A DNA stretch of 64,000 nt from Bidens hawaiensis (taxonomy: Eukaryota; Streptophyta; Magnoliopsida; Asterales; Asteraceae), in contig JAIQDT010000027.1 of NCBI GenBank assembly GCA_021521415.1, forward strand, positions 1,511,001-1,575,000, written 5' to 3'. The translations under genes were made by a program, and so were the position numbers. Positions 46,584 through 56,657 of this stretch are shown piece by piece. Within the stretch, counting starts at the first letter, position 1. Each line of letters begins with the position of its first letter. The notes under the pieces are model-generated. The model was not told the origin of the DNA. It ran no database searches and saw only the letters and a list, made by a program, of their open reading frames with translations.

Positions 46584-49257
46584 TGTCACACCCTCAAAAT
46601 CCACTAACGGAGTTTTACCGTCAGAGGGTGTGAACTGGCAGGATCGAAATCATCAGTTATAATCAAACCATAAAATAAAGTTTCAAAACCATGAAAACGT
46701 TTACGAGTAATTAAATGCGGAAGCAAAAAGAACCTTTAACCAAAAGTTGCGTCACGCAGGACGACTTAAAACCAATGATAACTGTTAAAAACAAGTTTGC
46801 ATAACAAAAGCGTTTTCAATCAATGCATGTTCCTAAACCGCGCGCCCGCCTCGGCTACCTGAGAATAACATACTAAAAGTGTCAACACAAGGTTGGTGAG
46901 TTCACAAGTTATATAAAATAAATCGTTTAGCGTTTGCGTTCAGCGTTTTATGTTAAGCGTTTTGCGTAACCACGTTACGGCGTTTTGCGTTAAGCGTTTT
47001 GCGTAACCACGTTACGGCGTTTTGCGTTACCAGATAGTGTTATGTCAAATTATATATCGATAGGTAGCTAATCTATACAACAAGTATTACTAAGTGTTCG
47101 ACACCGAAGCTGACTCGTTTAGTAAGTGCCTTGTCACCAGGTCCTCCAGACCATGGTACGTGTTAGCCAAAATTACACCCGCTCGACATCCAGTCGAGTT
47201 TAGCATTGGGTGGGGTTTGTCAAACCCAGTAGTACTACTCAACAGTGACTCGCTATTCTAAATATTAACCGGTTCGATGTGTAGGACTTCAAATGTTTCG
47301 TTTGCCACTTAGCCTTTACAAGTGATATATAATTTATAACAAAATCTTAAATGCGTTGTGGAGTATGTTATCTCCCCCAAGTGAAAAACGTTTGAAAACA
47401 CTTTAAAGTGGGGAAAGTGAAACTCACTGTTTGCGAAGAATTTCCCAAAATAATCACCAAGATGCGCGTCACCGAAAAACTCTGTCTAACGTTCTAAAAC
47501 AACAAAGAGATTTTTCTAAGTGTCGGAATATTATCGAGTCTCTAGACCCGGCACATAATACCTATGCACATAACATGTTTCGTGTTTCGTTCATGAATCG
47601 TGTGTGTCTTTAACAAGTGTTTTTGTGACACATCACATGTGTAAGCAATCATATACGTGTCATGTATTCATAATGTACATTACTTACAATTTTTCCCGTA
47701 AGGGCATTTTGGTCAACAAATAACAATTAACTAGCCATTATTCCCCATAAGGGCAATTTGGTCAAATCATGGCAATCACTTAGCAATTATTCCCTGCAAG
47801 GGTATTTTGGTCAAAACATAGCAATTATATAACAAGTATCATGTTTCATGCATTTTTACACAACTCAGCAGCTAGTTTCACCGAGACAGAAATCCTAATA
47901 GAAAGATTGTACTATTTCACCGATCATAGCATCTCAATTAATTTACCAAAAATCATCACAGAAGCACATATGTCTTAGGTTTCCAGAACATATTTTATTA
48001 CATTTTTATTCCTCATAATTTTCTCACAATCATCAAATCATTACAGCAAACTCATAACAGTCAGATTCATGCATAACAGAATTTTATTTGCAATTCCCGT
48101 TAAACGAAAAATCCAATAAATGCAAGACCACTTGGGTTTGGTTCCTAACTCAATGAGTCAACTTCCAGAAGTGGAACCAACCCAATTGGTCTCGTAGTTC
48201 ATGAGATATAACACTTACAACATAACCTAACAGCAGGTCTAACAGCTCAGCTTTGCACAACGTTTTTGTAAAATCATAAAAGTTAACTTCTACTTGTCCA
48301 AAAATTACAAACTTATACTTTATAGAAACTAGACTCAACCTAGTTTACTGCAGTACCCACAATCTCAACCAAATTTTACGTTTACACTTCGTTACAGTCA
48401 CTTAAACATCGTATACACATTCTGTCCAGAATCTGTTTGCATCCAAACTCCATATATTAACAACCTATGAACTATCATGCATTCATATGATCCTCTAGAC
48501 TCCATAAACACCATTTATACACATCAATTACATATTACATACTTGATTAGGTTTTGTGTTTGAACTCAAATCAAAGACACAACAATCAACATGCAACAAG
48601 ATTCAATCTACTTATCAAATCATCATTCAATCAACCACAATCATGTTAGCTATCTACATACACAAAATCGGCAGGTCTAGGGTTTGTGGTTAACCCAACA
48701 AACATCAAAATTAAGCTACAAGAATGTAAAGGATGATCAATTATACCTTCCTAGCACCTAGTTCTTGGATTAAACACTTGATTTCTTGATGTATGTGTGT
48801 GTGGAAGTCGACGGCAGCAAGGAGCAAAGGGGAGGGGGGGCCGATCGGGTTGGGATTAATAATAATAATAGTTAGGGTTTAATTTTTAAGGTTATATTTA
48901 TAGACACACAAGTTACACTCAAGTCCCTCTACTTTCAAGTGTTGTTTTTCTAGCCTAACTAACTTGTTTTCGTCTTGAGTTAACGTTTATAACCATGTTA
49001 TCACATAACACATAAGTCTAACACATAATTATCACATAATTACTGTTTTGACGTTTTTCGTTTATTTATCAATCGTTTGCGTCAACTCGTTTGCGTTTCG
49101 GTGCAAATCCCGAAAGACTACACATGTAGTAAGTGTTAAGCGTCATTTAAACCCTAGTTTAAATGTAATGAAGTGTGCGTTATAGATTCAATGATCTTTA
49201 AGTTTGAATTGACGGAGTTGAGTTAACGGAGTTAACCTGAAATTGACGATTGTCACA
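46584..49257 (-). mobile_element. Solo LTR, TGTGACA type, 2.67 kb, in SIRE-A gag
   Basis: TGTCACA stands at both plus-strand ends, and the target duplication AATAT is perfect (46579-46583 and 49258-49262). The gag codons on each side join directly (LFQHI and CMRS), proving insertion. It is the full-length relative of 1-1827. It contains three 49-base units (47711-47830), a doubled 37-base unit of AACGCAAAAC type (46952-47030) and donor/acceptor-like signals near 47424 and 46866. Confidence 0.95.
46925..47033. repeat. AACGCAAAACGC motif cluster, 37-bp duplication
   Basis: GTTAAGCGTTTTGCGTAACC begins at 46952 and again at 46989, a 37-base direct duplication. Flanking copies of GCGTTTTGCGTTA extend the cluster. 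The related LTR has only three short AACGCAAA units at 1461-1500. Confidence 0.8.
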
Positions 49258-49641
49258 AATATGTTGGAATAAAGATGCACAGATCTTTATGCTACCAACT
49301 TGGTGAAAGATATTTTCAGGTAAAGCCATAGTAAGAGTAGAGTAGGCCTTTGTCTCAATCTCTAATGCTTTCTTCTCTTTTTGTGAATATTGAGAAATAT
49401 CTTTAGGAGTGTAACCAATAGTGTCATCTCCAATCATTGGAACAACATATACCTCATCTAAGCAATATGAGCAGTCAGGATGAACATAACCCAAATGAGC
49501 ACGAAAACGGGGTTCCCATTTAGCAAAATCGCTAAATTTCATCAACCTTGGACATTTCGAATGTGAGCCTATCTGAGTATCAAGTTGAAACATTTGTTGC
49601 ATCAACATATTCTGTGAAGCTAGTGCATACATACCAGCCAT
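49258..49641 (-). pseudogene. SIRE-A gag, N-terminal part
   Basis: The start MAGMYALASQNMLMQQMF at 49641 is the first good ATG after the leader. MKFSDFAKWEPRFRAHLGYV is the copia gag W-x-R-F signature and MALPENIFHQVGSIKICASLFQHI leads into the insertion point. The frame is open up to the solo LTR and continues at 46575. Confidence 0.85.
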
Positions 49642-50733
49642 GTTTGTTAACTGAAAATATTTTCAAACTCCAAGGATTAAAGTTGAAACTTTTTAATTAA
49701 CAAACTGTGAACAGTTGTAACGAACAGTGAACAGTGTTTGACAAATCACACCTTAACGAAGTAAAGAGGATTTAGGTAACGAATTAGAAATGGTTTTAAC
49801 GAAACTGAAAGAAGTCAACGACTCAGATGGTCAACGAATCAGATGAACAGTAACTTTGACGAATTAGAAATAGTTTATAATGAACTGGTTCACGACTTAA
49901 GTCACTTAACGAATCAAGTTGTCAAAGAATCAGGTGATTCTCTATAACTAATCACGAAGTGTAGCCTTAGCTAATTAAGTAACGAATCGTCTACAGTTGA
50001 TAACGAATTAAACTGATTAACGAATTAGGTTGTTACAACGGTTGTAACAACCCTCTGACAACAAATGCCACGTGGCAAAAGTAGTTATAAAACAGTTAAC
50101 CAGGTGAGACAAGTGTCACACGAATCAGTGAACATGAATTAGAAAGTGTAACGAATTGATTAACAAATCAATCAATACCCATAATAAATTAACTTAAAAT
50201 ATTAACGAATTAAGCTGAATGATTAATGAATCAGACTTGAATGTTAACGAATCAAACTTAATGAGTAACGAATTGATTTGAATCTTCAAATCTTCAAACC
50301 TTCAAAGGTATTTTTCCATATTTCTTGAAATCTCAAAAACACAAACCCAGAAACTAAATCTGTAACACTTAATCAATACTCAACCAAATCGCACACTTAG
50401 GCTACCAAAACACTCGGAAATCAATCACGAATCCAACTTGCATTATCCCGTAACACAATAAGCTTTAACACATAACCAATTTAACCAAAAACCATCCTAT
50501 GTTCTCGGCTAAATCCATATCTAAACCAAATTACTCTAAACACAACCCAAAATCCAATTGTAATTAATCAAAGCTTACCAATACCTTAACACATTCAAAT
50601 TCAATCCAAACCATCCTTAATTCATCCAATTAAACTTCAACTTGATTCAAAATCAAACTGAACCAAATCTTAACACAAAACTATCAATAACCTCAATTAT
50701 CAATCAAATCAAGCGTAAACGAGAGCACCGAAA
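49642..50733 (-). other. SIRE-A 5' leader
   Basis: The 1.1-kb leader has no reading frame. From 49745 to 50290 it is studded with AACGAATCAG/AACGAATTAG motifs, like the spacer before the third ORF. 50300-50730 is A/C-rich on the plus strand without repeats that I can support. Confidence 0.7.
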
Positions 50734-50747
50734 GCTCTGATACCACT
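50734..50747 (-). other. SIRE-A primer-binding site
   Basis: On the minus strand AGTGGTATCAGAGC directly follows the 5' LTR end. It contains the full initiator tRNA-Met complement TGGTATCAGAGC. Confidence 0.95.
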
Positions 50748-51284
50748 TGTTTGAACTCGGATCGATTAATATTAACACACACAGATCTCGGATCTGATAT
50801 GTATATATAAATAGTTAGCCTAAGGATCTAGCTCATTGTTACTCTTGATTATATTGTTATAGATATATATATATATATATTAGGTATATGTATTTTAATT
50901 GATAATATTAATATGAAGATGAAGATTGAGAGAAAATTGGACAGCAATTCGTTAATGTTAAACACAATACTTAAATTAACCGTGGACAGATGCCACTATA
51001 TATAGAAGATGGACCTAGTTCGTTAACATTCCATAACGAACTAGAGTCCACTTCTTTACATACATTAAAAGGAAATAACTTAACGAATCACCCCCTGAAT
51101 CGTTAAACCTCCTTAACGAATCTGGAGGGAAATTAGCTTAGATCTAGTTCGCTAAACATCCGTAGCGAACTAGACAATACTTTAATGAACTACAAAGATA
51201 ACTTAATATTTTATTACATAAATCAAATGACAAATACGTTAATGATAAATACAAAGACTCGAGACGCAAAACCGTGCACTAACA
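50748..51284 (-). repeat. SIRE-A 5' LTR
   Basis: Plus-strand ends are TGTTTGAACTC and GCACTAACA. It is collinear with 33533-34099 and differs mainly by a shorter (TA)n run (50861-50880). The three hairpins are present, two of them perfect (11-bp stems at 51015-51044 and 51144-51173). Confidence 0.95.
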
Positions 51285-52214
51285 ATAGTTATGTTAATGG
51301 CGGAAACACTAACACACTAAATATTGCTAACAAGACACAAAGGTAACAAACACACATTGTAACTTAAAATATTTACATTGAAATAATAAGTCAAGAAGTA
51401 ATAAGAAATCAATTATGGTTTCAGAATGGAATGTTTTATCCGTATGTGATAAAGACAGTTGTCATAATCAATATCAGGCGAAAGGTCTAGGTGTCGTGTG
51501 TTGTGTCAGGCGTGTCCTAAATTATTCCTTTTATAGGCATGTCCTGACATCTGACATTCCATATCTGGAAACCCTAATCATCCGTACATAATTAAAGCTA
51601 TTACAACAAATGCTAAGTGTAAAACAAGTCTTCGGGCAAGCTTTGCAGCATGAATCTTTGTCGAGCAGACTTAGTAACCATGACGTGTGCTGGGAAGACT
51701 TTACTTAGAATATTTTCCTTAGAAAATATTCACCTAGCAGACTTCAATCCTCTTGACCATATCAAACTTTGCTAGATATAGTCCCACTAGCAAACATCTT
51801 TTTCAGGAATCCTTAAAACACTTTGTTAGTATTAACTTATTAAGAAAATCAAAGTGTTCTGGTAACACTCTAGCTTTGCTATGAGTTGAACCTTGCTCGT
51901 CAGAAGTCCTTAAGATGTTTCTTGATCAACTTCCTTCAAGCTTGTTGGGAACACTGTTTATAAAGAATAAACCTTTCTAGATTTGGTTTTAGCTTGGTTG
52001 AGCCAAGGGTTTGCTAGGAAAACTAACCTTGCTAGACAAAGTGAACCGTGTTTGGTTTAACACTTAAGAAGAATTCTAGAAGATAACCTTGTTGGGAAGG
52101 CAAAATACCTTGCTAGGATAAGTAAAACCTTGCTGGGAAGTCTGAGCTTGCACGGTATCCCAAACAGGTTGAGAAGATTTCAACCTTCATTTAGACTTTT
52201 TATCATCCCAACAA
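51285..52214 (-). repeat. Copia B 5' LTR, distal part
   Basis: This is the remainder of the LTR started at 33432. Minus-strand sequence begins TGTTGGGATGATAAAAAG at 52214, so the whole LTR is about 1.03 kb. The 51840-52150 part repeats CCTTGCTNGG-like words about nine times. A purine tract (minus strand CTAGGGGAGAT) abuts the LTR start at 52215, as expected for the 3' end of another internal region. Confidence 0.7.
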
Positions 52215-52668
52215 TCTCCCCTAGATTGGAACAAACTCAGTTGTACCAAAACACCTCTAAGGTTACATACACTTAGACAATATACACACCAAATTTCAAA
52301 ATTAAATTACATATCATAATCAAAACTATCACAAGTTGGAAATTATGTCCCATGGACATTACAAAGAAAACCTAAGCTATATAAGTAATATCATCTTCTT
52401 GAGCTTGAGTCTTCTTGTCTTCTAGACAACTTGACTGATGCGGCACTTTCCTTGAAGATAAATAATTGTGTGTGTTAGGAATATCAGAGGGTACAATCCA
52501 TCTGATTATATCATTTAGGTCCTCCACATGCAAAAATTCTAAGTTAGTGTCCTTCTTTATGATATCCAAGGACTGTCCATCAGAGTTTCTGAGAATGACG
52601 GATCCATCTTTATCCCAGAGAGGTTGAGAAGATTCCAATCTACATTTAGACTTTTTCTCATCCCAACA
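52215..52668 (-). other. Second copia B-type 3' end with duplicated LTR start
   Basis: It holds a polypurine tract and about 400 non-coding bases, then at 52612-52668 a second copy of the LTR start (minus strand TGTTGGGATGAGAAAAAG to CTCAACCTC). The open frame 52372-52638 has no ATG start and no recognisable domain. The arrangement suggests two tandem copies sharing an LTR, one almost wholly deleted. Confidence 0.5.
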
Positions 52669-54050
52669 TCGTACAATGATTGAAGCAGATAGAACTATGT
52701 TAGGAGACTCAAAGCTTCATGTTCAATTTTGAAATGGAGCTGTGAATACTGCTTTCTACACGATTAATCGTGTTTTGATGGTTAAGAAGCTACAAAAGAC
52801 GAGTTACGATCTTCTGAACTACCGTAAATCTAAGTTAAAGTTCTTTGAACCTTTCGGATGTCCATGCAAAATGTTAAAACATGATGCGGGGAAATTTGAG
52901 GAGAAGGCTATTGAAGGTTACTTCTTTGGATTATGCATCGCCTAAGAAATGTGAATTTAAATTTTCTTTGGATTGTGTTGAAGAATGGTACCATGTAGAA
53001 TGTCAAAGCTGCGCAACACCTCATGCTGGAAAGGGCCCTGATTGGATGTTTGATTATGACGGTTTATTTAATTCCTTTACTATATCAGCTGAAGAACCAA
53101 ACAAAGACTTGGTGCGTCCTTATCTGGAAGATCAAATGTTTTCCATGCCAAGATCTTCTAATTATGATGATTCTGCTGATTGTGATCATCCTGAAACATC
53201 TGATACTATTTCTGTTTCTTCGGATGATGGTCCTTTTGTATGTTCTACTACCGCTATATTCATTGTTTATCCAAGGTAACTGAGGTAACTGCTACTGAAG
53301 AAAATCTAACTAATATAAGTAATCATGTTGTTGTGCCTGAAAATCCGACACTTCGGATTCACGCGTATCATCCTCAAGAAAAAATCATTGGTGATCTCTA
53401 TGTAGGTGTTCGTACGCAACATCAGTTTGCTAATGCAAGTGAAACTAACGTATTGTGTGTGTATGCTGATATGCATTCATTAGGAATCATGAGTATTGCT
53501 AAATACATTTTTTTTCTTATCTCAAATGAAGTAGACAAGGGTTCGTATGTCGCTTAAATTTTCGTCATGGGTTGAGGCAACGTAAGAGGAATTGCCACAG
53601 TTTATTTGGCTGGGCATCGATAAACTTGATCGGGTTAATAAGCCTATCTCGACTAAATGGATCTTTAAATGTAAGAACGATAACCGTGGGGTCATTGTGA
53701 GAAATAATCGTGTTTAGTCGTGCAAGGGTTTAATCGGCAAGAAGGCATAGATTATACCGAAGTGTATGTTCCTATTGCAAGACTTGAAGCTATACGCAAG
53801 TTTTTGGCCTATGCATTCTAAAGAACATTAAGGTAAATCAGATGAATGTTAAGAGTGTGTTTCTTAACCGGGAAATTCATGAAGAGGTGTTCATGAAACA
53901 GCTTCCTGGTTTTGAAAATCCTTACTATCTAGATCGTGTTTACCGCTTAAACAAGGCTATTTATTGTCTACACCAAGGGCGATAAATTGGTATGGCTTAC
54001 TGACTATCTTATGGATAGTGGCTTCAAACGTTAATGTGTTTCTCTCATTT
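52669..54050 (+). pseudogene. SIRE-like copia, integrase to RT fragment
   Basis: It resumes the + strand copia left at 27290: MIEADRTMLGDSKLHVQF, NTAFYTINRVL, FFEPFGCPCKMLK, KGPDWMFDYDGLFNSF, NPTLRIHAYHPQEKIIGDL, YTEVYVPIARLEAIRKFLAYAF and an RT stub ending at about 54040 (LTDYLMDSGFKR). There are multiple shifts and stops (53278, 53555 and others). It is truncated before YVDD. Confidence 0.8.
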
Positions 54051-54559
54051 TTAAATTAGGTGTTTTTAAGTTATGTGTCTTCTCACAAAACACGTTAATG
54101 TATTTGTTTTTTCCCTTTTGGGTAAATATTTTATGTAAAACGTTTATCGAAACACGAGTTTTGATACATATTTAATACTTGTAATGTTTAAATATAATTT
54201 CATTTTTATTTAATACCTTCCATTTGTTACAATGGTGTAATGAATGGAACACATTCATTAACCTAATTGATAACGAATGATTGTCATTCGCTGTGAAATT
54301 TGATAACGAATGTCATCATTCTTTATAGTTCATTTGCTTCCCATGTTCTTACAACGAATAGCATCATTGGCTCTGGTTGAGATAATGGATGAAGGACGAA
54401 TAGATCACTAATCGTTAAAGGTTGATTCATTATTTTTTGTTAACAAATGAATACACAGATGGATGACCATTCGTTAGTTTTGAACTAACGAATGGGCCCT
54501 GATGTGGTGCTTTCGTGGTCTTAAATATGAAAGAGATGGACATTTAGCTTTTGCACAAG
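54051..54559. repeat. Non-coding stretch with TTCGTTA hairpins
   Basis: There is no coding domain. 54230-54500 holds about ten CGAATG/CATTCG or TAACGAA motifs. CCATTCGTTAGTT (54467-54479) and AACTAACGAATGG (54483-54495) form a perfect 13-bp hairpin with a 3-base loop. It may be the UTR or LTR of the adjoining copia or of an unrecognised element. Confidence 0.6.
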
Positions 54560-55480
54560 ATCGTATTTTAAATTTATAAAAGTGATTTCTACGAAGACTA
54601 AACACACATAAAATATGCAAGTGTACCTATAGTATATGTAGAATAGTATTGGTAAGAACCATGTATCGATCCGTAGACACAAATGTTTCTAGTAATAAAT
54701 CGTTGTTTTACTTTAATCGGAGGTTTTAATCATTTTGGCGTTAATTTTCAAACTTTATATAAAATATAAATACTTATATATAATACATAGGTGACCAAGA
54801 TGAGAGATTCTAAACGAGTTGTTCAATTATGTGAAGGTTACCATCTAAGATCAAGAATCCACTCCATTTTAGCATTGATAATTAATATTTAAACATTTGG
54901 TAAACTTGCCGTAGCAATATATGATAGATAGCTCCTTAAACCTTAAGTGAGCATCTTTGGCACTAAGGAGATAACATGTGCATTTTAAAGTCCACCATTT
55001 TCTAATGTTATGCCATCTCAATGATGTCAATTTAAGTTGGCAAGTAGTTTCGTAAAGTAGAAAGATTAGGATTGACTTCGATTTCTCAAATACCAATACT
55101 AACAACTTCGGGTGGTTGTAGTTCATCATACAACCTCCCCTTGGTTGATTTATATAGGTTATGATTACACATTCCATTAACATATGATTTCTTTAACTAG
55201 CTTGATATCCTAAGCAAAGCCATTTTCGGATTACCAAGACTTAGAGAAATACATCATAACTTATATCTCATCATTTCAATCATCCTATACTAACAGAGTA
55301 ACCCATATTACTTTCGGGTTTAAAACCTATTTGGTCAATTCGAGCGATTTTAGGTTTAAACTAAACCTAGAGTGATGAACTTGAACAATATAATTGTTAG
55401 ATTTACATACCTTTGGTTCTAATTTGAAGAATTGATGAAGGAATTAGTGTAATTTGGAACGGTCGGCCGTTTTTCGTCCA
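54560..55480 (-). repeat. Athila 3' LTR-like region, bounds uncertain
   Basis: The sequence (54590-55440) resembles the conserved LTR/leader blocks of Asteraceae Athila elements as I remember them, including a TGTATCGATCCGTAGACAC phrase and, on the minus strand, a donor-like AAAG/GTATGT at about 55415. Both ends are unclear and no second LTR is in the window for comparison. The 104-codon frame at 54869-55183 has no known domain. Confidence 0.5.
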
Positions 55481-55849
55481 GAAACGATGTTGATGTTAGG
55501 GTTAATAGGTTTGGAAAGTTATTTTAATGTTTAAAAATCGTAACTGCTCTGTAGTCAAAATCACGGCGCCGTGCTTTTGGAAGCACGGTACCCTGCTGCA
55601 TTGTGAAGACAGTATTCATTTGATTTTTTTTGTTTATTTGTCGAGCTGGTTTATTTTTAACTGATTTTCTTTGCTAGTTAGTTTAAGATAGTAATTAAAA
55701 GTCCTAATTTTCCTTAAAAAAAATAAAACATAAAACCTAAAGACAAGAACATAATTAAACATAGCGGAAATGAAAAGTACAACAACACTTCTTGATTCTA
55801 ACACATAACACTAGCGGGGACAACTTCAACATGAAACAAAGTCGAGACT
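55481..55849 (-). other. Athila 3' non-coding stretch with one palindrome unit
   Basis: CACGGCGCCGTG (55562-55573) is a perfect 12-base palindrome overlapping the hairpin CGTGCTT/AAGCACG (55570-55587). I see no gene. An A/T run lies at 55710-55740. Confidence 0.6.
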
Positions 55850-56122
55850 TCAACGACCACCATTCCCGAACAAGTCCTGAATGTGGGGAGGTTCCCGTTT
55901 GGCTTCATCTTTGTGGTGGCCATCCACAACATGGAAGTTTTCGAACCTCAGTAGTTCGACTTTGCTGATTAGCTCGATTACGCGAGCTTCGGTTTGAATG
56001 TTGCTTTCAACTTGGTCTCTTATGATGCATTGTAGCCTCATGACCTCTTCCTCAAGGTATGAGGAAGATTCATGTTGCTTGCCCTTCCTCACTGGCCTCC
56101 ATTCAACCTTCTTGCTTTCCAT
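55850..56122 (-). CDS. Small coiled-coil ORF, module 2, downstream of Athila pol
   Basis: A 90-codon frame starts with a true ATG, MESKKVEWRPVRKGKQHESSS. Residues about 24-62 form a heptad-like helix (EEEVMRLQCIIRDQVESNIQ, then TEARVIELISKVELLRFEN), and the tail is polar (GHHKDEAKREP). A TATA box on the minus strand (CTATATAATG, 56170-56179) lies about 50 bases before the ATG, and a CA-rich leader intervenes. Upstream stands a CGTGCTT/AAGCACG hairpin. It aligns without gaps to the 56658-56870 product over the helix. The function is unknown. Confidence 0.55.
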   Translation of the reverse strand: MESKKVEWRPVRKGKQHESSSYLEEEVMRLQCIIRDQVESNIQTEARVIELISKVELLRFENFHVVDGHHKDEAKREPPHIQDLFGNGGR

Positions 56123-56172
56123 TTCAGTAATGTTGTGTTTGGTGAGAATGGAATAGTGAGTTTATGCATGCA

Positions 56173-56179
56173 TTATATA
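56173..56179 (-). promoter_or_regulatory. TATA box before module 2
   Basis: Minus-strand TATATAA precedes an ATG by about 50 bases. It lies just downstream of the palindromic hairpin unit at 56197-56230. Confidence 0.45.
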
Positions 56180-56196
56180 GAGATTGGGAAGTTGAA

Positions 56197-56345
56197 CACG
56201 GCCCCGTGCTTATGGAAGCACGGCCCCGTACTGCTAGGGGAATAAATTTTTCTGATTCAGAGAATTGTACGGAGTCAGCGCATATCATGCTAAATATTCT
56301 AGGGTGACCACGGCCTCGTGCTTACGGAAGCACGACCCGTGCTTT
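56197..56345. repeat. Two ACGGCCCCGT / CGTGCTT hairpin units
   Basis: CGTGCTT (56205-56211) pairs with AAGCACG (56216-56222), and each side carries ACGGCCCCGT. A second unit pairs CGTGCTT (56317-56323) with AAGCACG (56328-56334). Confidence 0.8.
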
Positions 56346-56657
56346 TTGTCACAGATGTTTTTCTTGGAATTTTTAGCAAAACGAGAGAGCTGGAATTTTT
56401 AGAATGATGATTTAGGAGTTTGGTTATCTAAAAATTACTTTTCAATAAATTAAAAGGTCCTAAAACAAATAAGGGATAAGCCCGGTTTTCCTAAAATAAG
56501 AAAATAATCAGGTTAAACCCGAAATCCTAACTCATTGTGCATAATGCACTTGTTTACACATAAAAGCAGAAAATTAAGTTTCCTAGATTTCTCCGAAAGG
56601 TTCTCCTTCTCTGAATGGTCTTGGTGGTGGAAAGTACGTAAAACCGAGAACTTGAAA

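Larger units (their letters stand above)
33533..51284 (-). mobile_element. SIRE-like Ty1/copia element 'SIRE-A', full length, minus strand
   Basis: LTRs of 567 and 537 bases lie at 33533-34099 and 50748-51284, and the target duplication is ATAGT (33528-33532 and 51285-51289). Between them, on the minus strand, are a tRNA-Met primer site, a long leader, gag, PR, INT, RT, RNase H, a 3-kb spacer and a third ORF. Such a 3' extra ORF is a trait of the SIRE/Maximus lineage (family knowledge). The gag is interrupted by a 2.7-kb solo LTR. Frameshifts and a destroyed YVDD box make it inactive. Confidence 0.9.

Noticed and set aside
52372..52638. 88-codon minus-strand ORF
   Set aside because: The first codon is TTG inside a copia LTR start, and no domain is recognisable.
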